Positions 16,951 to 26,953 are shown, counted from the first letter of the stretch. The stretch is 64,000 nucleotides of DNA from Pedobacter sp. V48 (GCF_000523515.1 NZ_AWRU01000013.1:328889-392888), one strand, 5' to 3'. Numbers and translations are program-made. Notes: generated by a model not told the origin, from the letters alone.

Positions 16951-18276
16951 TTAAAGGTTGCCTATTGCTTTTTGTAATTGGAAATATTGTAATTGCGCTG
17001 CTATCTGCGCTGCTGCAAGGTCAAATCTGGTTTGCAGCAATTGTGTATCCGCATCTAAAAGATCAGTTAGCAGTGACAACTGGTTGAAATAAGTATTGTT
17101 AACTATCCTCAGGTTCTCTGTCGCTTGCTTTATATTCTGCTTGGCTACATCGATCCTTATAATAGCCTCTTTGTATCTTAAATAGGCTTCGTTTACTTCC
17201 TGTCTAACTTTATCTGTTGTTGCTTCGTGTTCAACCTCTCGTCGTTGAAATGCTAGCTCAGCTGCCTTGGTTTTGTGCTTGTTATGGTAAAATGCTGAGA
17301 TAGGAAAACTTGCTTTTACCCCACTTAACCCAATTCCATACATCGCTATGGAGTAAGGATAAAACTGAATTTGTGGATAGGAATAGGTATAATTTGCGAA
17401 CAGCCCCACTTTAAAAGATACGTTTGCTTTTACTTTTTTCAGTTCCAGCTTGTTCAATTCGGTTTCCTTTTCAGAGATCTTTAGCTCATAAGCGTGTGAT
17501 ATGGCCTCATCCAGATATTCAGGATAAGTTTTAATAGCTAAACTAGTATTGGTTAGTGAGTCGGGCAATATTTTAAAGTCATCCTGCTCACCAATCAGTA
17601 TTGCCAGCTTTTGGTTGGCTATATTAATGTCGTTATCAATCTGTATTAGCGACATCTTTTGGCGCGACAACTTAAGCTCTGCTCTAAGCACATCGCTTTT
17701 CAGGATCACTCCATTTTTAAGGAGCTGTCTGATTTCTGCTAACTGTTTTTCCTGGTCGCTTATATCCTTTAACAGCAAGTCTTTAAATACTTTACTTCTT
17801 TGCAGATCAAGGTAATATGCAGCTGACTTTAATTTAATTTCAGAGGTGGTTAGGTTTAGCTGTTCCGCAGAAAGATTCTTTTTTTCCTTCTCTTCTCTGA
17901 TCTTGAGATTGGTTTTATTCCCGTTGTAAAGATTAAGGTATGCGTTGCCACCAAAACTATATGCAGTATGAACTACTTCAAATTGTGAAGGAGTATGAAA
18001 CAGGCCATTGTCGTAAATGGGCATATTGCTCACCCTTGCATATTCCCCTTCGGCCTCAATATCAGGTAGTCGCTCTGCTTTGGCATCTTTTATAGCTTCT
18101 TCAGATTCGCTGAGTTTCAGATGCTGCATTCTGATGGCTTTGCTATTCGTTTCTGCTTTATTCCAGACTTCGGTTAACGACAACTGACTATCCGATGGTT
18201 CTTCTTGTGCTAACGTAGTGCTTGAAATGAGGGTGGAGAGCAAGATAAGAGCATAATGTTTTTTATAGAAATACAT
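16951..18276 (-). CDS. TolC-family outer-membrane efflux protein
   Basis: A 441-residue protein from the ATG at 18274-18276 (signal YALILLSTLISSTTLAQ). An upstream ATG at 18306 would add 10 residues, but a TAACTTTG -7-like element at 18294-18301 lies between the two, favouring the inner start. It has the two repeated helical/strand blocks of the outer-membrane efflux protein family (LSLTEVWNKAETNSKAIR; later YRYKEAIIRIDVAKQNIKQA and LLDADTQLLQTRFDLAAAQIAAQ). As first gene of the operon it provides the trimeric exit duct. The divergent AraC-type gene is the likely regulator. Confidence 0.9.
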   Translation of the reverse strand: MYFYKKHYALILLSTLISSTTLAQEEPSDSQLSLTEVWNKAETNSKAIRMQHLKLSESEEAIKDAKAERLPDIEAEGEYARVSNMPIYDNGLFHTPSQFEVVHTAYSFGGNAYLNLYNGNKTNLKIREEKEKKNLSAEQLNLTTSEIKLKSAAYYLDLQRSKVFKDLLLKDISDQEKQLAEIRQLLKNGVILKSDVLRAELKLSRQKMSLIQIDNDINIANQKLAILIGEQDDFKILPDSLTNTSLAIKTYPEYLDEAISHAYELKISEKETELNKLELKKVKANVSFKVGLFANYTYSYPQIQFYPYSIAMYGIGLSGVKASFPISAFYHNKHKTKAAELAFQRREVEHEATTDKVRQEVNEAYLRYKEAIIRIDVAKQNIKQATENLRIVNNTYFNQLSLLTDLLDADTQLLQTRFDLAAAQIAAQLQYFQLQKAIGNL

Positions 18277-18359
18277 ATAATTTATAGAATGCACAAAGTT
18301 AGCCATATGATAAAGCTGTAATTTTATCTATATTGCCAATTATTTGTCCATTCCAGCCA

Positions 18360-19154
18360 ATGAATATTTTAAAAACTTCAGAATATCTCAGCGCAATTGA
18401 CTTAAATCCAGATAGTATATTCGTTTTACATGAAAAAATAGAGCGCAAGCTAACCGCCCATTCGCACACAAAAGGGCAATTAACGTACGTTCAAGGCGGC
18501 GTAGCTTTCATACACATTAAAAACGTGAGCTATATTATTCCTGCCAGGCATTATGTATGGGTGCCAGTTGGCTTAACCCACTATCTCGAAGTAAGGCATC
18601 AGGCTACAGTTATTAGAAACATCTATTTTTATGACCAGGGTGATACCAAGGAGCCTTTCTTTCAGCAATTGGGCATCTATCCTGTCAATAACCTTTTACT
18701 TGAAATGATCATCTTTACTGAGAAATGGAATGGTAATATTTCTGCGGATAATGTAGTGCCTTTCCAATTCTTATCTTCTTTAAAGAACCTGCTTCCTCAG
18801 CTTGGCATAAAAGCATTTCCCATAGCCTTACCAACCACAAACAACGAACGGTTGATGCCCATTATAGCTTTTCTGGCCAGGCATTATAATGAACAGCTTA
18901 CGCTGGAAGATATGGCAAAAAGATTTGGTATGGCCGAAAGAACACTCTCCAGATTATTTCAATCTGTAATGAGTATCTCTTTTTTACAATATTTAAAACT
19001 GCTAAGGATGGTTAGGGCTATAGAAATGATTCTGCAAACCAGTAAATCAACCAGTGAGATTGCATACGCTACCGGATATAATAGCCTTGCGGCCTTTAGC
19101 AAAGCATTTTTCCAACTTACAAATATCCGCCCGTCCGATTTTGGGAAGCGCTAA
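18360..19154 (+). CDS. AraC-family transcriptional regulator, divergent to efflux operon
   Basis: A 264-residue protein from ATG 18360; a TTG at 18333 would add nine residues and is less likely. It has an N-terminal cupin-like sensor (RKLTAHSHTKGQLTYVQGGVAFI ... YIIPARHYVWVPVGLTH) and a C-terminal AraC double helix-turn-helix (LTLEDMAKRFGMAERTLSRLFQ; STSEIAYATGYNSLAAFSKAFFQ). It starts 83 bases from the TolC gene on the opposite strand. The arrangement matches a local activator of the pump responding to an exported compound; that is inference. Confidence 0.92.
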   Translation: MNILKTSEYLSAIDLNPDSIFVLHEKIERKLTAHSHTKGQLTYVQGGVAFIHIKNVSYIIPARHYVWVPVGLTHYLEVRHQATVIRNIYFYDQGDTKEPFFQQLGIYPVNNLLLEMIIFTEKWNGNISADNVVPFQFLSSLKNLLPQLGIKAFPIALPTTNNERLMPIIAFLARHYNEQLTLEDMAKRFGMAERTLSRLFQSVMSISFLQYLKLLRMVRAIEMILQTSKSTSEIAYATGYNSLAAFSKAFFQLTNIRPSDFGKR

Positions 19155-19182
19155 AACATAAGTCAGAAGGCCTAAAAAAAGA

Positions 19183-19215
19183 AAGCGGGAATAATCATAC
19201 CGACCATTCCCGCTT
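19183..19215 (+). terminator. Terminator hairpin after araC-type gene
   Basis: AAGCGGGAAT (19183-19192) pairs perfectly with ATTCCCGCTT (19206-19215) across a 13-base loop, 28 bases past the regulator stop. GC-rich at the base, it suits a rho-independent terminator although the T-tract is weak. Confidence 0.7.
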
Positions 19216-19293
19216 ATCTAAATTAACGCTCTCAGTATAAAGACGTATATTTAACAGTAATATTGTATTAGGTTAAAAAAAAATATTCATCCC

Positions 19294-19665
19294 ATGCCAG
19301 CAATCACAAGGAAGACTAAAATAGACGCTTCGGCTTTTTACGATACTGAAGAAAACCCTAAACAACTTATTCACCTCCTTCATCACCATATATGCAAAAC
19401 AGGTGAACTGGAAAAATTGATTCTGGACTATGAATACGGTAAAGGTAAAATAGAAAATATCGGGATTCTGAAAGATAGCCTTGTTAGTGATCACAACTTA
19501 AAAGGCAAATTTAAAGCAGAATATCAGATCAGCGAATTTTCGATGTGTGCCGCAATAGATTATACTGATGATCACGCTATGGATATCGATTTTGCCGTTG
19601 ATAAAGACACCAACGAGCTGATATTAACCGGCGAAACCCGGTACGAAAGGTCAGATGAACTTTAA
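19294..19665 (+). CDS. Hypothetical protein, 123 aa
   Basis: An acidic soluble protein without signal or membrane segment. It contains LIHLLHHHICKTGELEKLILDY and a beta-rich C-terminal half ending LILTGETRYERSDEL. The ATG at 19294 is the only sensible start. It converges on the DUF4268 gene with a 7-base gap between stops. I do not recognise the family. Codon use resembles its neighbours, which supports it being real. A short A-run (ggttaaaaaaaaa) precedes it, as is common in Bacteroidota leaders. Confidence 0.6.
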   Translation: MPAITRKTKIDASAFYDTEENPKQLIHLLHHHICKTGELEKLILDYEYGKGKIENIGILKDSLVSDHNLKGKFKAEYQISEFSMCAAIDYTDDHAMDIDFAVDKDTNELILTGETRYERSDEL

Positions 19666-19672
19666 ATAAAGC

Positions 19673-20134
19673 TTATTTGAATAATTCAAAACCATAACGC
19701 GCATCGCTCCAGAACTCATCCAGCGCTATAATACGAGGCTTAAAGAAAGAAATTAGCTTAGGCCAGTCTTCTTTGTTAAATATGCTTATGCCGGGTAAAA
19801 CGGTATATATCTTACAAACTGTTTTGCCATATTCGTCTGTAGAATGTAGTTCCCACTGCCATTCTTCTCCTAAAATTCCGGTTAACAGTTTCTTATATTC
19901 TTCAAACTGTTCAAATAAAAGCTGCTGTATGGTTAAATCAGGATTGGCTAGCTCTATTCCTATCCATGCCGACTTCTTATCAACCTGCATTTTAAATGCC
20001 AGGTGCTTGATACCAGTCTTATAGTTAATCCAGTTAATTCGTAACCCTTCAGCAGAAGGTTGCAATGCCATATACTGCCCATATGCAGTCCAGAAAGCTT
20101 GCTTAATCTGAGAAGCCTGATCTTTTGAATACAA
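19673..20134 (-). CDS. DUF4268 domain-containing protein
   Basis: A 153-residue soluble protein matching DUF4268 over its whole length: an N-terminal QIKQAFWTAYGQYMALQPSAEG block, LAFKMQVDKKSAWIGIELANPD, and a C-terminal FNKEDWPKLISFFKPRIIALDEFW. No ATG is available upstream: the frame begins at TTG (20132-20134) with an in-frame stop two codons earlier, so a TTG start is indicated. The family also occurs attached to restriction-type nucleases, but here it is a stand-alone domain and its role is unknown. It sits 18 bases downstream of the YfhO gene start side's stop, convergent to the 123-aa gene. Confidence 0.8.
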   Translation of the reverse strand: MYSKDQASQIKQAFWTAYGQYMALQPSAEGLRINWINYKTGIKHLAFKMQVDKKSAWIGIELANPDLTIQQLLFEQFEEYKKLLTGILGEEWQWELHSTDEYGKTVCKIYTVLPGISIFNKEDWPKLISFFKPRIIALDEFWSDARYGFELFK

Positions 20135-20152
20135 TCTTTATCGTTTAATGGT

Positions 20153-22645
20153 TTATATCAACGCAGTCTTTTTCTTAGCTCTGAAATGCAAAAATACAGC
20201 AATACCTGAAATGATTACCAGAATTAAAGAAGAAATCATTGATATCTTATCTCCAACAAGGTAAGAAGTCGGTTCAAATTTAAATTCTAAATTATGATTT
20301 CCGGCAGGTAGTTTGGCTGCTCTAAGTATGTAATTGGCTCTAAAATAAGGGATTTTATTGCCATCTAAGTAAGCATTCCAGCCCTTGTCGTACCAAACTT
20401 CAGCAAATACAGCTATAGCATCCTGTGCACTTTTATACTTGTAAACCAGGTGATCCGGATGATATTCGGTCAGTTGAATCTTTGCAGTAGTATCAGTTAG
20501 AGTTTTTGTATCACCAATTTGAGATTTAAAAGTCTCGTCAACTATTGCAGTTGTTTTCGGATCAAAGCTGGTAATCGCTTTCATCTCTTCATCCGCATTT
20601 TTAACATAGCTCACATTGCTGATAAACCATGCATTTCCCAAAGCTGTTTTTCTTTCTATTGCCTGAGGCGTCGGACTAGCTTTATCGGCCATAATCACGT
20701 ATTTGGTATTTAGCATATCCAATACAGGCTCGTTTATTTTCTCGTTAAATTGTGCTGTAATCAGCTCGTCGTAGCGCTGCAGCCTTGCAGAGTGCCTTCC
20801 CCCTACCGATTTGTGGAAATACGAAGCCGACGCATCAAAGAAAGGATTACCTTTTGTAAAATCTATAACCCTAAAATCAAGTGCTTTATCATTTAATATC
20901 TGGAGATCAGCCGCAGTGGCCTGGTAATTTTGATCGAGCACAGATTTATCATAGAAGTTGCTGTTGTTCAGGTATCTTCTGTCTATACCCCACATATCAA
21001 CCAGTATCAGCACACCTAAAACAATAAATGCAGTGTTTGCTTTAACTTTTCCTTTCAATATTGCCCATAGCATACCAAAGCCCAGTAAAATGAAAACTAA
21101 AGACCTGAAAGCATCCATACGGGCAAGTGATATCCTGTCTTCAATCAAAGCGCTTCCTATGGAGTTGGCAAAGCCAAGATCAGCTTTAAAAGCCTCTGCA
21201 AGGTGGCTGACCATTTCCTGATGCGATGAATCTCTAAAATCAAAAAACAAGGTTGGTGCCAGCATAAATAAAACCAAGCAGCCACCTGTTATGTACAGAG
21301 AATAAAGTAATTTTTTGGGTAAATCTTTTGCCTTATCTTTCTCATCTACAAACTGCTTAAGTGCCACAAATGCCAGCAATGGTATAATTAATGCCGGTAT
21401 AACCAATATAGATTCTACTGCCCGCATCTTATTATACATCGGGAAGTAATCAAAAAACAGATCAGAGATTAATGGAAAATGCCTGCCAAACGATAAAAAC
21501 ACAAATAGAAATGTAGAGGTTAAAATCCACCATTTCATTTTGCCCTTAACTATAAAGAGCCCCAGAACATATAAAAAGATCACAATACACCCAAAATACC
21601 ATGGACCATGAGTGCTCGATTTTTCTCCCCAATAAGTTCTTAATAAACCTTGCTCAAGCTGAGGGATGAGCTCTTTAACCTGATCTTCAGGAACGCCCTT
21701 TGCCGCCAGTGCTTTAGCTACATTAGAATGTTCGTCTAATTGTTTGATCTGAGTAGCACCTCCATACATGTTAGGGACAAGGAATGTAGAGATTTCGCCA
21801 ACACCCTGGCTCCAGAGATAGGCATAATCACGCCCAAGTCCGGTATCTGACTTTGAGGTTGTTCTGGTTAAATTTGCTTTACCACGGATAGATTCGTTTC
21901 CATATTCGTAGGTAGTCCATAATTGCCCTGCATTTACACCAACGGCTAAAATCACACCTGCAAAAAGATACCCTACAGCCGTAAAAAAGGCCCTTAACTG
22001 TTTAGATGCTATTGCATAATACAGTTCAAAACCTGCCAATATGAGCAGGCACATGAACAGGTAATAAGTCATTTGTATGTGGTTGCATCTGATTTCAACA
22101 GCAAGGAAAAAAGCGGTTAACAGACCGCCTAATAAGTATCGACCTCTAAAAGTGAGTAAAATAGAACCCAGTACAGGTGCAAAGAACGAAATTGCCATAG
22201 CCTGATTGCTGTGGCCGGCTTCAATATAAATGAAATTGTAAGAGGTAAAAGCAAAAGCAATGGCTCCTGCGGCAGCAAGCCAGGGCTTCATTTTTAATGT
22301 GCTTAATAAAAAATAAGCCCCCAGCAGATAGCAAAGCACAATATCTATCGGGTTCGGAAATACGGTTTTTAAGGTATTGATCACGTAGTTGGCTATACTG
22401 CCACTGTTCGATACCCAGATCTGGAAACTAGGCATCCCGCCAAACATAGAATTGGTCCACAATGGCCCTTTTCCTGTTTCCGCCCTAACATCCATGATCT
22501 CCTTTGCCATTGCTTTGGCTTCAAGCACATCGCTCTGGTAAAGGTCTTTGCCTTGCATAGCAGGACTGAAATAGGCAAAACAAAGAATAGAGAATATCCC
22601 TATGATAATAAAATGTGTACTGTTAGCTTGAAACCATTTCTTCAT
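20153..22645 (-). CDS. YfhO-family membrane protein
   Basis: An 830-residue inner-membrane protein with about 12 hydrophobic segments, an early GKDLYQSDVLEAKAMAKEI loop after helix 1, and a C-terminal soluble beta-rich domain ending in one more helix (ISMISSLILVIISGIAVFLHF). The layout matches YfhO/GT-C-fold proteins, which are linked to glycosylation of teichoic acids in Firmicutes and are common, uncharacterised, in Bacteroidota. A polyprenyl-phosphate-sugar-dependent glycosyl transfer on the periplasmic side is the family-based expectation. It lies 38 bases downstream of surE on the same strand. Confidence 0.88.
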   Translation of the reverse strand: MKKWFQANSTHFIIIGIFSILCFAYFSPAMQGKDLYQSDVLEAKAMAKEIMDVRAETGKGPLWTNSMFGGMPSFQIWVSNSGSIANYVINTLKTVFPNPIDIVLCYLLGAYFLLSTLKMKPWLAAAGAIAFAFTSYNFIYIEAGHSNQAMAISFFAPVLGSILLTFRGRYLLGGLLTAFFLAVEIRCNHIQMTYYLFMCLLILAGFELYYAIASKQLRAFFTAVGYLFAGVILAVGVNAGQLWTTYEYGNESIRGKANLTRTTSKSDTGLGRDYAYLWSQGVGEISTFLVPNMYGGATQIKQLDEHSNVAKALAAKGVPEDQVKELIPQLEQGLLRTYWGEKSSTHGPWYFGCIVIFLYVLGLFIVKGKMKWWILTSTFLFVFLSFGRHFPLISDLFFDYFPMYNKMRAVESILVIPALIIPLLAFVALKQFVDEKDKAKDLPKKLLYSLYITGGCLVLFMLAPTLFFDFRDSSHQEMVSHLAEAFKADLGFANSIGSALIEDRISLARMDAFRSLVFILLGFGMLWAILKGKVKANTAFIVLGVLILVDMWGIDRRYLNNSNFYDKSVLDQNYQATAADLQILNDKALDFRVIDFTKGNPFFDASASYFHKSVGGRHSARLQRYDELITAQFNEKINEPVLDMLNTKYVIMADKASPTPQAIERKTALGNAWFISNVSYVKNADEEMKAITSFDPKTTAIVDETFKSQIGDTKTLTDTTAKIQLTEYHPDHLVYKYKSAQDAIAVFAEVWYDKGWNAYLDGNKIPYFRANYILRAAKLPAGNHNLEFKFEPTSYLVGDKISMISSLILVIISGIAVFLHFRAKKKTALI

Positions 22646-22683
22646 ACAGTAAAGAAAGCAATAATATCAAACAAGAGCTAGAA

Positions 22684-23430
22684 TTAATTAGTTTTTGATA
22701 AAATTACTGTCGGTTCATGACTTTTCAATTCGGTTTCATTTGTTAAATCAAGCCTTAAAGGGGTTATAGACACCAAATCATTTTTAACCGCCCACCGGTC
22801 AGTCCCCTCTTCTGCCAGTTCAAGTGGTTTTACCGTAATCCAATAATGCTTCCTGCCCATTGGGTCATGCCCTGGAACCACGCTTCCATCGTACAATCTT
22901 ACCGACTGCCTTGTCCACTGAAGCCCTTTTGGTTTACGCGGAAAATTCACATTATACAGCCCTAGGTTCGTATTTTCTAACAATACAGTTAATGCCTGCT
23001 CAACAAAAGGATCCAGGCTTTCAAAATCTGGTTCCGATTTACCAACAGGCGTACTTAATGCTATTCCCTTAACTCCCAGTAAAACCGACTGTTTAGCGGC
23101 AGCAAGGGTTCCCGAATGCCACATAGAGTTACCCAGATTTGGTCCCATATTAATGCCCGATAGCACAACTTCCGTATCAGGATACATATGTAAGCCCAGT
23201 GCAACACAATCTGCAGGTGTTCCATTTACCCTAAAAGCATCAATGTTTTCGAATGTTATTGGCGATTTTTTATAAGAAAGCGGACGCGAATGTGTAATGG
23301 CATGTCCCATTGATGATTGCTCCACATCAGGGGCTACAATTCTAACTGTACCAAAGCGCAGTGCGATGTTTGCCAGCGCCCTGATACCGGGGCTATAAAT
23401 ACCGTCGTCATTTGTGATCAGGATTTTCAT
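22684..23430 (-). CDS. surE: 5'/3'-nucleotidase SurE
   Basis: A 248-residue metallophosphatase that removes phosphate from nucleoside 5'- and 3'-monophosphates. The signature residues are present: ILITNDDGIYSPGI (metal-binding DD), the Asn/Gly of FRVNGTPADCVALG, and SGINMGPNLGNSMWHSGT. Normal length. The start at 23428-23430 is the only ATG near the motif. It diverges from the lipid kinase with a 63-base gap. Confidence 0.95.
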   Translation of the reverse strand: MKILITNDDGIYSPGIRALANIALRFGTVRIVAPDVEQSSMGHAITHSRPLSYKKSPITFENIDAFRVNGTPADCVALGLHMYPDTEVVLSGINMGPNLGNSMWHSGTLAAAKQSVLLGVKGIALSTPVGKSEPDFESLDPFVEQALTVLLENTNLGLYNVNFPRKPKGLQWTRQSVRLYDGSVVPGHDPMGRKHYWITVKPLELAEEGTDRWAVKNDLVSITPLRLDLTNETELKSHEPTVILSKTN

Positions 23431-23493
23431 GATAGCTATTTAAAATAATTACTACAATGAAAACCATAGTTGTGCCAACATTGTTCAAACTAT

Positions 23494-24429
23494 ATGAAAA
23501 AAACCAGCAAACTCATCCGATTAATTCATAATCCAACCGCAGGCGATGGTGAATACTCGAAAAAGGAAATCGTTAAATTGATAGAATCTAACGGCTACAA
23601 ATGCGATTATACTTCTTCTAAAAAGAAATCAATCGGAAACATCAAACCCGAAACGGAATTTATCGCAATTGCCGGTGGAGACGGAACGATACGGAAAATG
23701 ATCATCACACTGCTAAATAAGAAGCTAAAATACAAAAGGCCAATTGCCCTGCTTCCCTTTGGTACTGCGAATAATATTGCCACCTCACTACATATTAGCA
23801 ACAACAACAATACAAATGTCAGTTCCTGGAACAATTATCATTTAAAGAAGTTCGATGTAGGGCAGGTAGTTGCCCCAGAGGATACTTTCTTTTTCATAGA
23901 AGCATTCGGATATGGCGTTTTCCCTAAGCTGATGAAGCAGTTAACGAAAATGAATACTGACCACATCAAAACACCTGAAGATGAGTTTGAACTGGCGCTC
24001 AAAACTTTACATAAAATCTGCAGTACATATAAGCCTTTCAAAGCCACGATTGAATTAGATCATAAGGTTTTTGAGGGTAAATTTCTGTTGATTGAAGTTA
24101 TGAACATTCCCAGTCTGGGGCCTAATTTGCAACTAAGTCCTGATGCCGACCCGGGTGATGGATATTTTGATGTACTGATGGTTGCTGAAAGTAAAAGACA
24201 AACACTATCAGATTATATATCAGTAATTCATCAGGGTAAAGAAAGCGTATTTACCATTAAATCAATAAGGTCAAAAACGGCAGCTATTTTTACAGCATGT
24301 AGGGATGCGCACGTTGATGATCAGATTATAAAAGAAACACCTGCAAAAGTAAAAATAAAGAACATGGATAGCTTGCTTGAAATTGTGGTTAATAACAAGA
24401 AATCAGTCGCTATCGCCCCCTCTAAATGA
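23494..24429 (+). CDS. Diacylglycerol kinase-like lipid kinase
   Basis: A 311-residue protein with the DAGK catalytic fold: IRLIHNPTAGDGEYSKKEI at the N-terminus, the nucleotide-binding IAIAGGDGTIRKMI (GGDGT), and LLPFGTANNIATSLHI. The upstream TTG at 23470 is rejected in favour of ATG 23494. The family phosphorylates diacylglycerol, sphingosine-type or similar lipids at the inner membrane. The C-terminal 27 bases overlap, tail to tail, with the MFS gene on the other strand. The exact lipid is not readable; sphingolipid-type bases are known in this phylum. Confidence 0.87.
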   Translation: MKKTSKLIRLIHNPTAGDGEYSKKEIVKLIESNGYKCDYTSSKKKSIGNIKPETEFIAIAGGDGTIRKMIITLLNKKLKYKRPIALLPFGTANNIATSLHISNNNNTNVSSWNNYHLKKFDVGQVVAPEDTFFFIEAFGYGVFPKLMKQLTKMNTDHIKTPEDEFELALKTLHKICSTYKPFKATIELDHKVFEGKFLLIEVMNIPSLGPNLQLSPDADPGDGYFDVLMVAESKRQTLSDYISVIHQGKESVFTIKSIRSKTAAIFTACRDAHVDDQIIKETPAKVKIKNMDSLLEIVVNNKKSVAIAPSK

Positions 24430-25599
24430 CATAGCACGCTTTTTCCAGATCACCATATACACAAGGGCCATAAATGCAACACCAGCAGTACAATATAGAA
24501 TCGGTGGAATCATAAAGACCACATCCTGATATGCCCAGCCGGCAAATAATGCACCCAAACCTATACCTGCCTCTAGAGCGATGTACATGGTTGCCATAGC
24601 TTTACCCCTATGTTGCGGGTGACTAAGGTCTATAGTCCACGCGTTTAAAGCAGGAGATAAAACACCTGCACCTATGCCATAAATTACTGCTCCGGTAATT
24701 AAACCGGCTTCAGAGGTGCCATATCCTGTAATTACCAAAGAGGCACACAAAATGGTCAATCCGCAGATTGCTACATTCAAACGGCCATATTTATCAGAAA
24801 CTTTTCCGGCAATAAACCGGATCAGCAATGAGGATATGGTAAACACCATAAAAAATATCCCCTTGTTGGCCAGTCCTATATAGCCGCTCCAATCGGGTAT
24901 TAAGGTCAGTATTACGCCATAACCTACATACGATAGCAAGGTTACAATAGCTGCAGGTAATACCCTGACATCAATAATATCCTTGCGGGATATTTTAAGA
25001 ATAGATAAACTGAATTTTTTTCTATCCTTCAAGGTCTCTTTCATATTCATCAATATGATGATCGAAAGCAGCGCCAAAGCAGATGAGCTGTAAAACAGTA
25101 CGTTTATTGAATACAGACCACTAATAAAACTACCAATAGCAGGACCAATGGCCATTCCTGTACTAAAACACAAACCATGTATTCCCAAAGCCTCTCCCCA
25201 ACGCTCCCGCGGAATGATATCTGCAACGTAAGCCGCAGTAGCAGTTGGCTTAAAACCGGTCGAAAAGCCATGGATGAGGCGCAGAAACAAAAATCCGGCA
25301 ACCGTACCCAGTATAGGATATAAGAATCCGCAAACAAAACATACAATAGATCCTACTGCCATAACCGGAACCCTGCCAATGGTGTCGGTTAACTTTCCGC
25401 TAAACGGCCTCGATATACCTGCCGTAAGCGTAAACAACGCGATAATCAAGCCCTTATACTCAGCGCCACCCAAACCACTAAGGTAAGCCGGCAAATCAGG
25501 TATAAGCATATTAAAACTGGCAGAAAATAAAAGTGAACTCAGGCAGAGTAATGCAAAAGGAAGGTTGTATATCGAATCTGATGCAGTGGAATTATTCAT
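24403..25599 (-). CDS. MFS transporter
   Basis: A 398-residue protein with 12 hydrophobic segments and an MFS motif between helices 2 and 3 (GKLTDTIGRVPVM). It resembles drug/arabinose efflux members of the family. Its 3' end overlaps the lipid kinase by 27 bases in antisense. It diverges from the APS kinase gene with 44 bases between starts. The substrate is unknown. Confidence 0.87.
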   Translation of the reverse strand: MNNSTASDSIYNLPFALLCLSSLLFSASFNMLIPDLPAYLSGLGGAEYKGLIIALFTLTAGISRPFSGKLTDTIGRVPVMAVGSIVCFVCGFLYPILGTVAGFLFLRLIHGFSTGFKPTATAAYVADIIPRERWGEALGIHGLCFSTGMAIGPAIGSFISGLYSINVLFYSSSALALLSIIILMNMKETLKDRKKFSLSILKISRKDIIDVRVLPAAIVTLLSYVGYGVILTLIPDWSGYIGLANKGIFFMVFTISSLLIRFIAGKVSDKYGRLNVAICGLTILCASLVITGYGTSEAGLITGAVIYGIGAGVLSPALNAWTIDLSHPQHRGKAMATMYIALEAGIGLGALFAGWAYQDVVFMIPPILYCTAGVAFMALVYMVIWKKRAMSFRGGDSD

Positions 25600-25643
25600 T
25601 GAGCTTGCAAAGGTAGTAAACTATTTTTTTATACATTCGTTTG

Positions 25644-26189
25644 ATGAAATTACCACATCAAAAGGGCCTTGTGATATGGCTTATGGGGCTGTCTGGAGCA
25701 GGAAAAAGTACAATATCGAATCTGTTTGAGGAGCAATTAAATGAATCCGGCTTCTTTTCTATGAAACTTGATGGGGATGAAATGAGAAAAGGGCTAAATT
25801 ATAACCTGGGCTTTAGCATGGATGACAGGGCCGAAAATATCCGACGCGCTGCCGAAACAGCAAAAATAATCGCATCCAACGGAGTAATTGTTATCTGTTC
25901 GTTTATCACGCCTTTAAATAGCCATAGAGCAATAGCCAAAAACATTCTGGGCGATATGTATTTCGAAGTGTTTATCGATTGTCCGCTGGATATTTGCGAG
26001 CAAAGAGATGTTAAAGGCCTATACGAACAAGCACACAACAACACATTAAAGAACTTTACAGGCGTAAGCTCAGCCTTTGAAAGACCAACAGCACCAGATT
26101 TAATCCTTCATACCGATAATTTTACCGCTCAACAATGCTGTGCTGAGTTATACCATGCAGTAAAAAACAAAATAGCCGTTAACGCTTAA
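25644..26189 (+). CDS. cysC: Adenylylsulfate kinase
   Basis: A 181-residue P-loop kinase making PAPS from APS and ATP. Evidence: Walker A GLSGAGKST, LDGDEMRKGLN, the DRAENIRRAAETAKI block, FITPLNSHRAIAKN, and CPLDICEQRDVKGLYEQA. The ATG at 25644 is preferred over the TTG three bases upstream. Length is typical of stand-alone CysC. The gene converges on cysQ with a 4-base overlap. With the PAP phosphatase and a sulfotransferase next door, PAPS here probably serves sulfation of a metabolite. CysD/CysN sulfurylase is not in the window. Confidence 0.95.
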   Translation: MKLPHQKGLVIWLMGLSGAGKSTISNLFEEQLNESGFFSMKLDGDEMRKGLNYNLGFSMDDRAENIRRAAETAKIIASNGVIVICSFITPLNSHRAIAKNILGDMYFEVFIDCPLDICEQRDVKGLYEQAHNNTLKNFTGVSSAFERPTAPDLILHTDNFTAQQCCAELYHAVKNKIAVNA

Positions 26190-26950
26190 CTTACTTTACA
26201 ATAAAACCCCGGATTTAGCAACGATGGTTTATTGTAAACAAATTCTTCAAAATCTGCATTAACCATAATTGCACCACTACTTACCGCTATGGCCTGTCCG
26301 GCGGCAGTATCCCATTCCATGGTTGGTCCTTTTCTGTAATAGATTTGCGCTTTACCCTCTGCCACTAAACAGAACTTTAATGAACTACCGATGGAAAGCT
26401 TACTGACTACAGGATATTTTTTTAAGATATTTTCCTCATCCTCATCTGCATGAGAGCGACTACCTATAGCAATCCATTCACTGGTTTTCTGATCTACACT
26501 GATGGCTTCAGGGGCTTCACCGGGTGTCATTTTCCAACTTCCTTTTCCTACAATTCCATAATAAACCACGTTCAGTACAGGGCTGTAAATTACCCCAATT
26601 ACAGGCTTATTGTGTTCCATAAACGCAATGTTAACGGTAAACTGACCATTCCTGCTGATGAACTCTTTGGTGCCATCCAGCGGATCAACACACCAATATT
26701 GCTTCCATTCTTTTCTAACCGCATATTCAATATCAGTACCTTCTTCAGATAATATTGGTATTTCAGGATAAAGCTTACTTAAGCCTTCAACAATGATGTC
26801 ATGCGAAACACGATCGGCAACAGTCAAGGGGGAATTGTCTTCTTTCCTGGTAATTCCAAAATCTTCCTGTGTTCCGTTATAAACCTCCAAAATAGCTTCT
26901 CCGGCTTTAATGGCGATATCAATTAGGGGCTGTATATCTGTAATGTTCAT
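26186..26950 (-). CDS. cysQ: 3'(2'),5'-bisphosphate nucleotidase
   Basis: A 254-residue inositol-monophosphatase-fold enzyme that hydrolyses PAP, the by-product of PAPS-dependent sulfation, to AMP. Metal-site motifs are complete: LSEEGTDI, the WCVDPLDGTKEFISRNGQF block, and MEWDTAAGQAI. It follows the sulfotransferase by three bases and is surely co-transcribed with it, a natural pairing because PAP inhibits sulfotransferases. The 3' end overlaps cysC by four bases on the other strand. Confidence 0.95.
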   Translation of the reverse strand: MNITDIQPLIDIAIKAGEAILEVYNGTQEDFGITRKEDNSPLTVADRVSHDIIVEGLSKLYPEIPILSEEGTDIEYAVRKEWKQYWCVDPLDGTKEFISRNGQFTVNIAFMEHNKPVIGVIYSPVLNVVYYGIVGKGSWKMTPGEAPEAISVDQKTSEWIAIGSRSHADEDEENILKKYPVVSKLSIGSSLKFCLVAEGKAQIYYRKGPTMEWDTAAGQAIAVSSGAIMVNADFEEFVYNKPSLLNPGFYCKVS

Positions 26951-26953
26951 TGC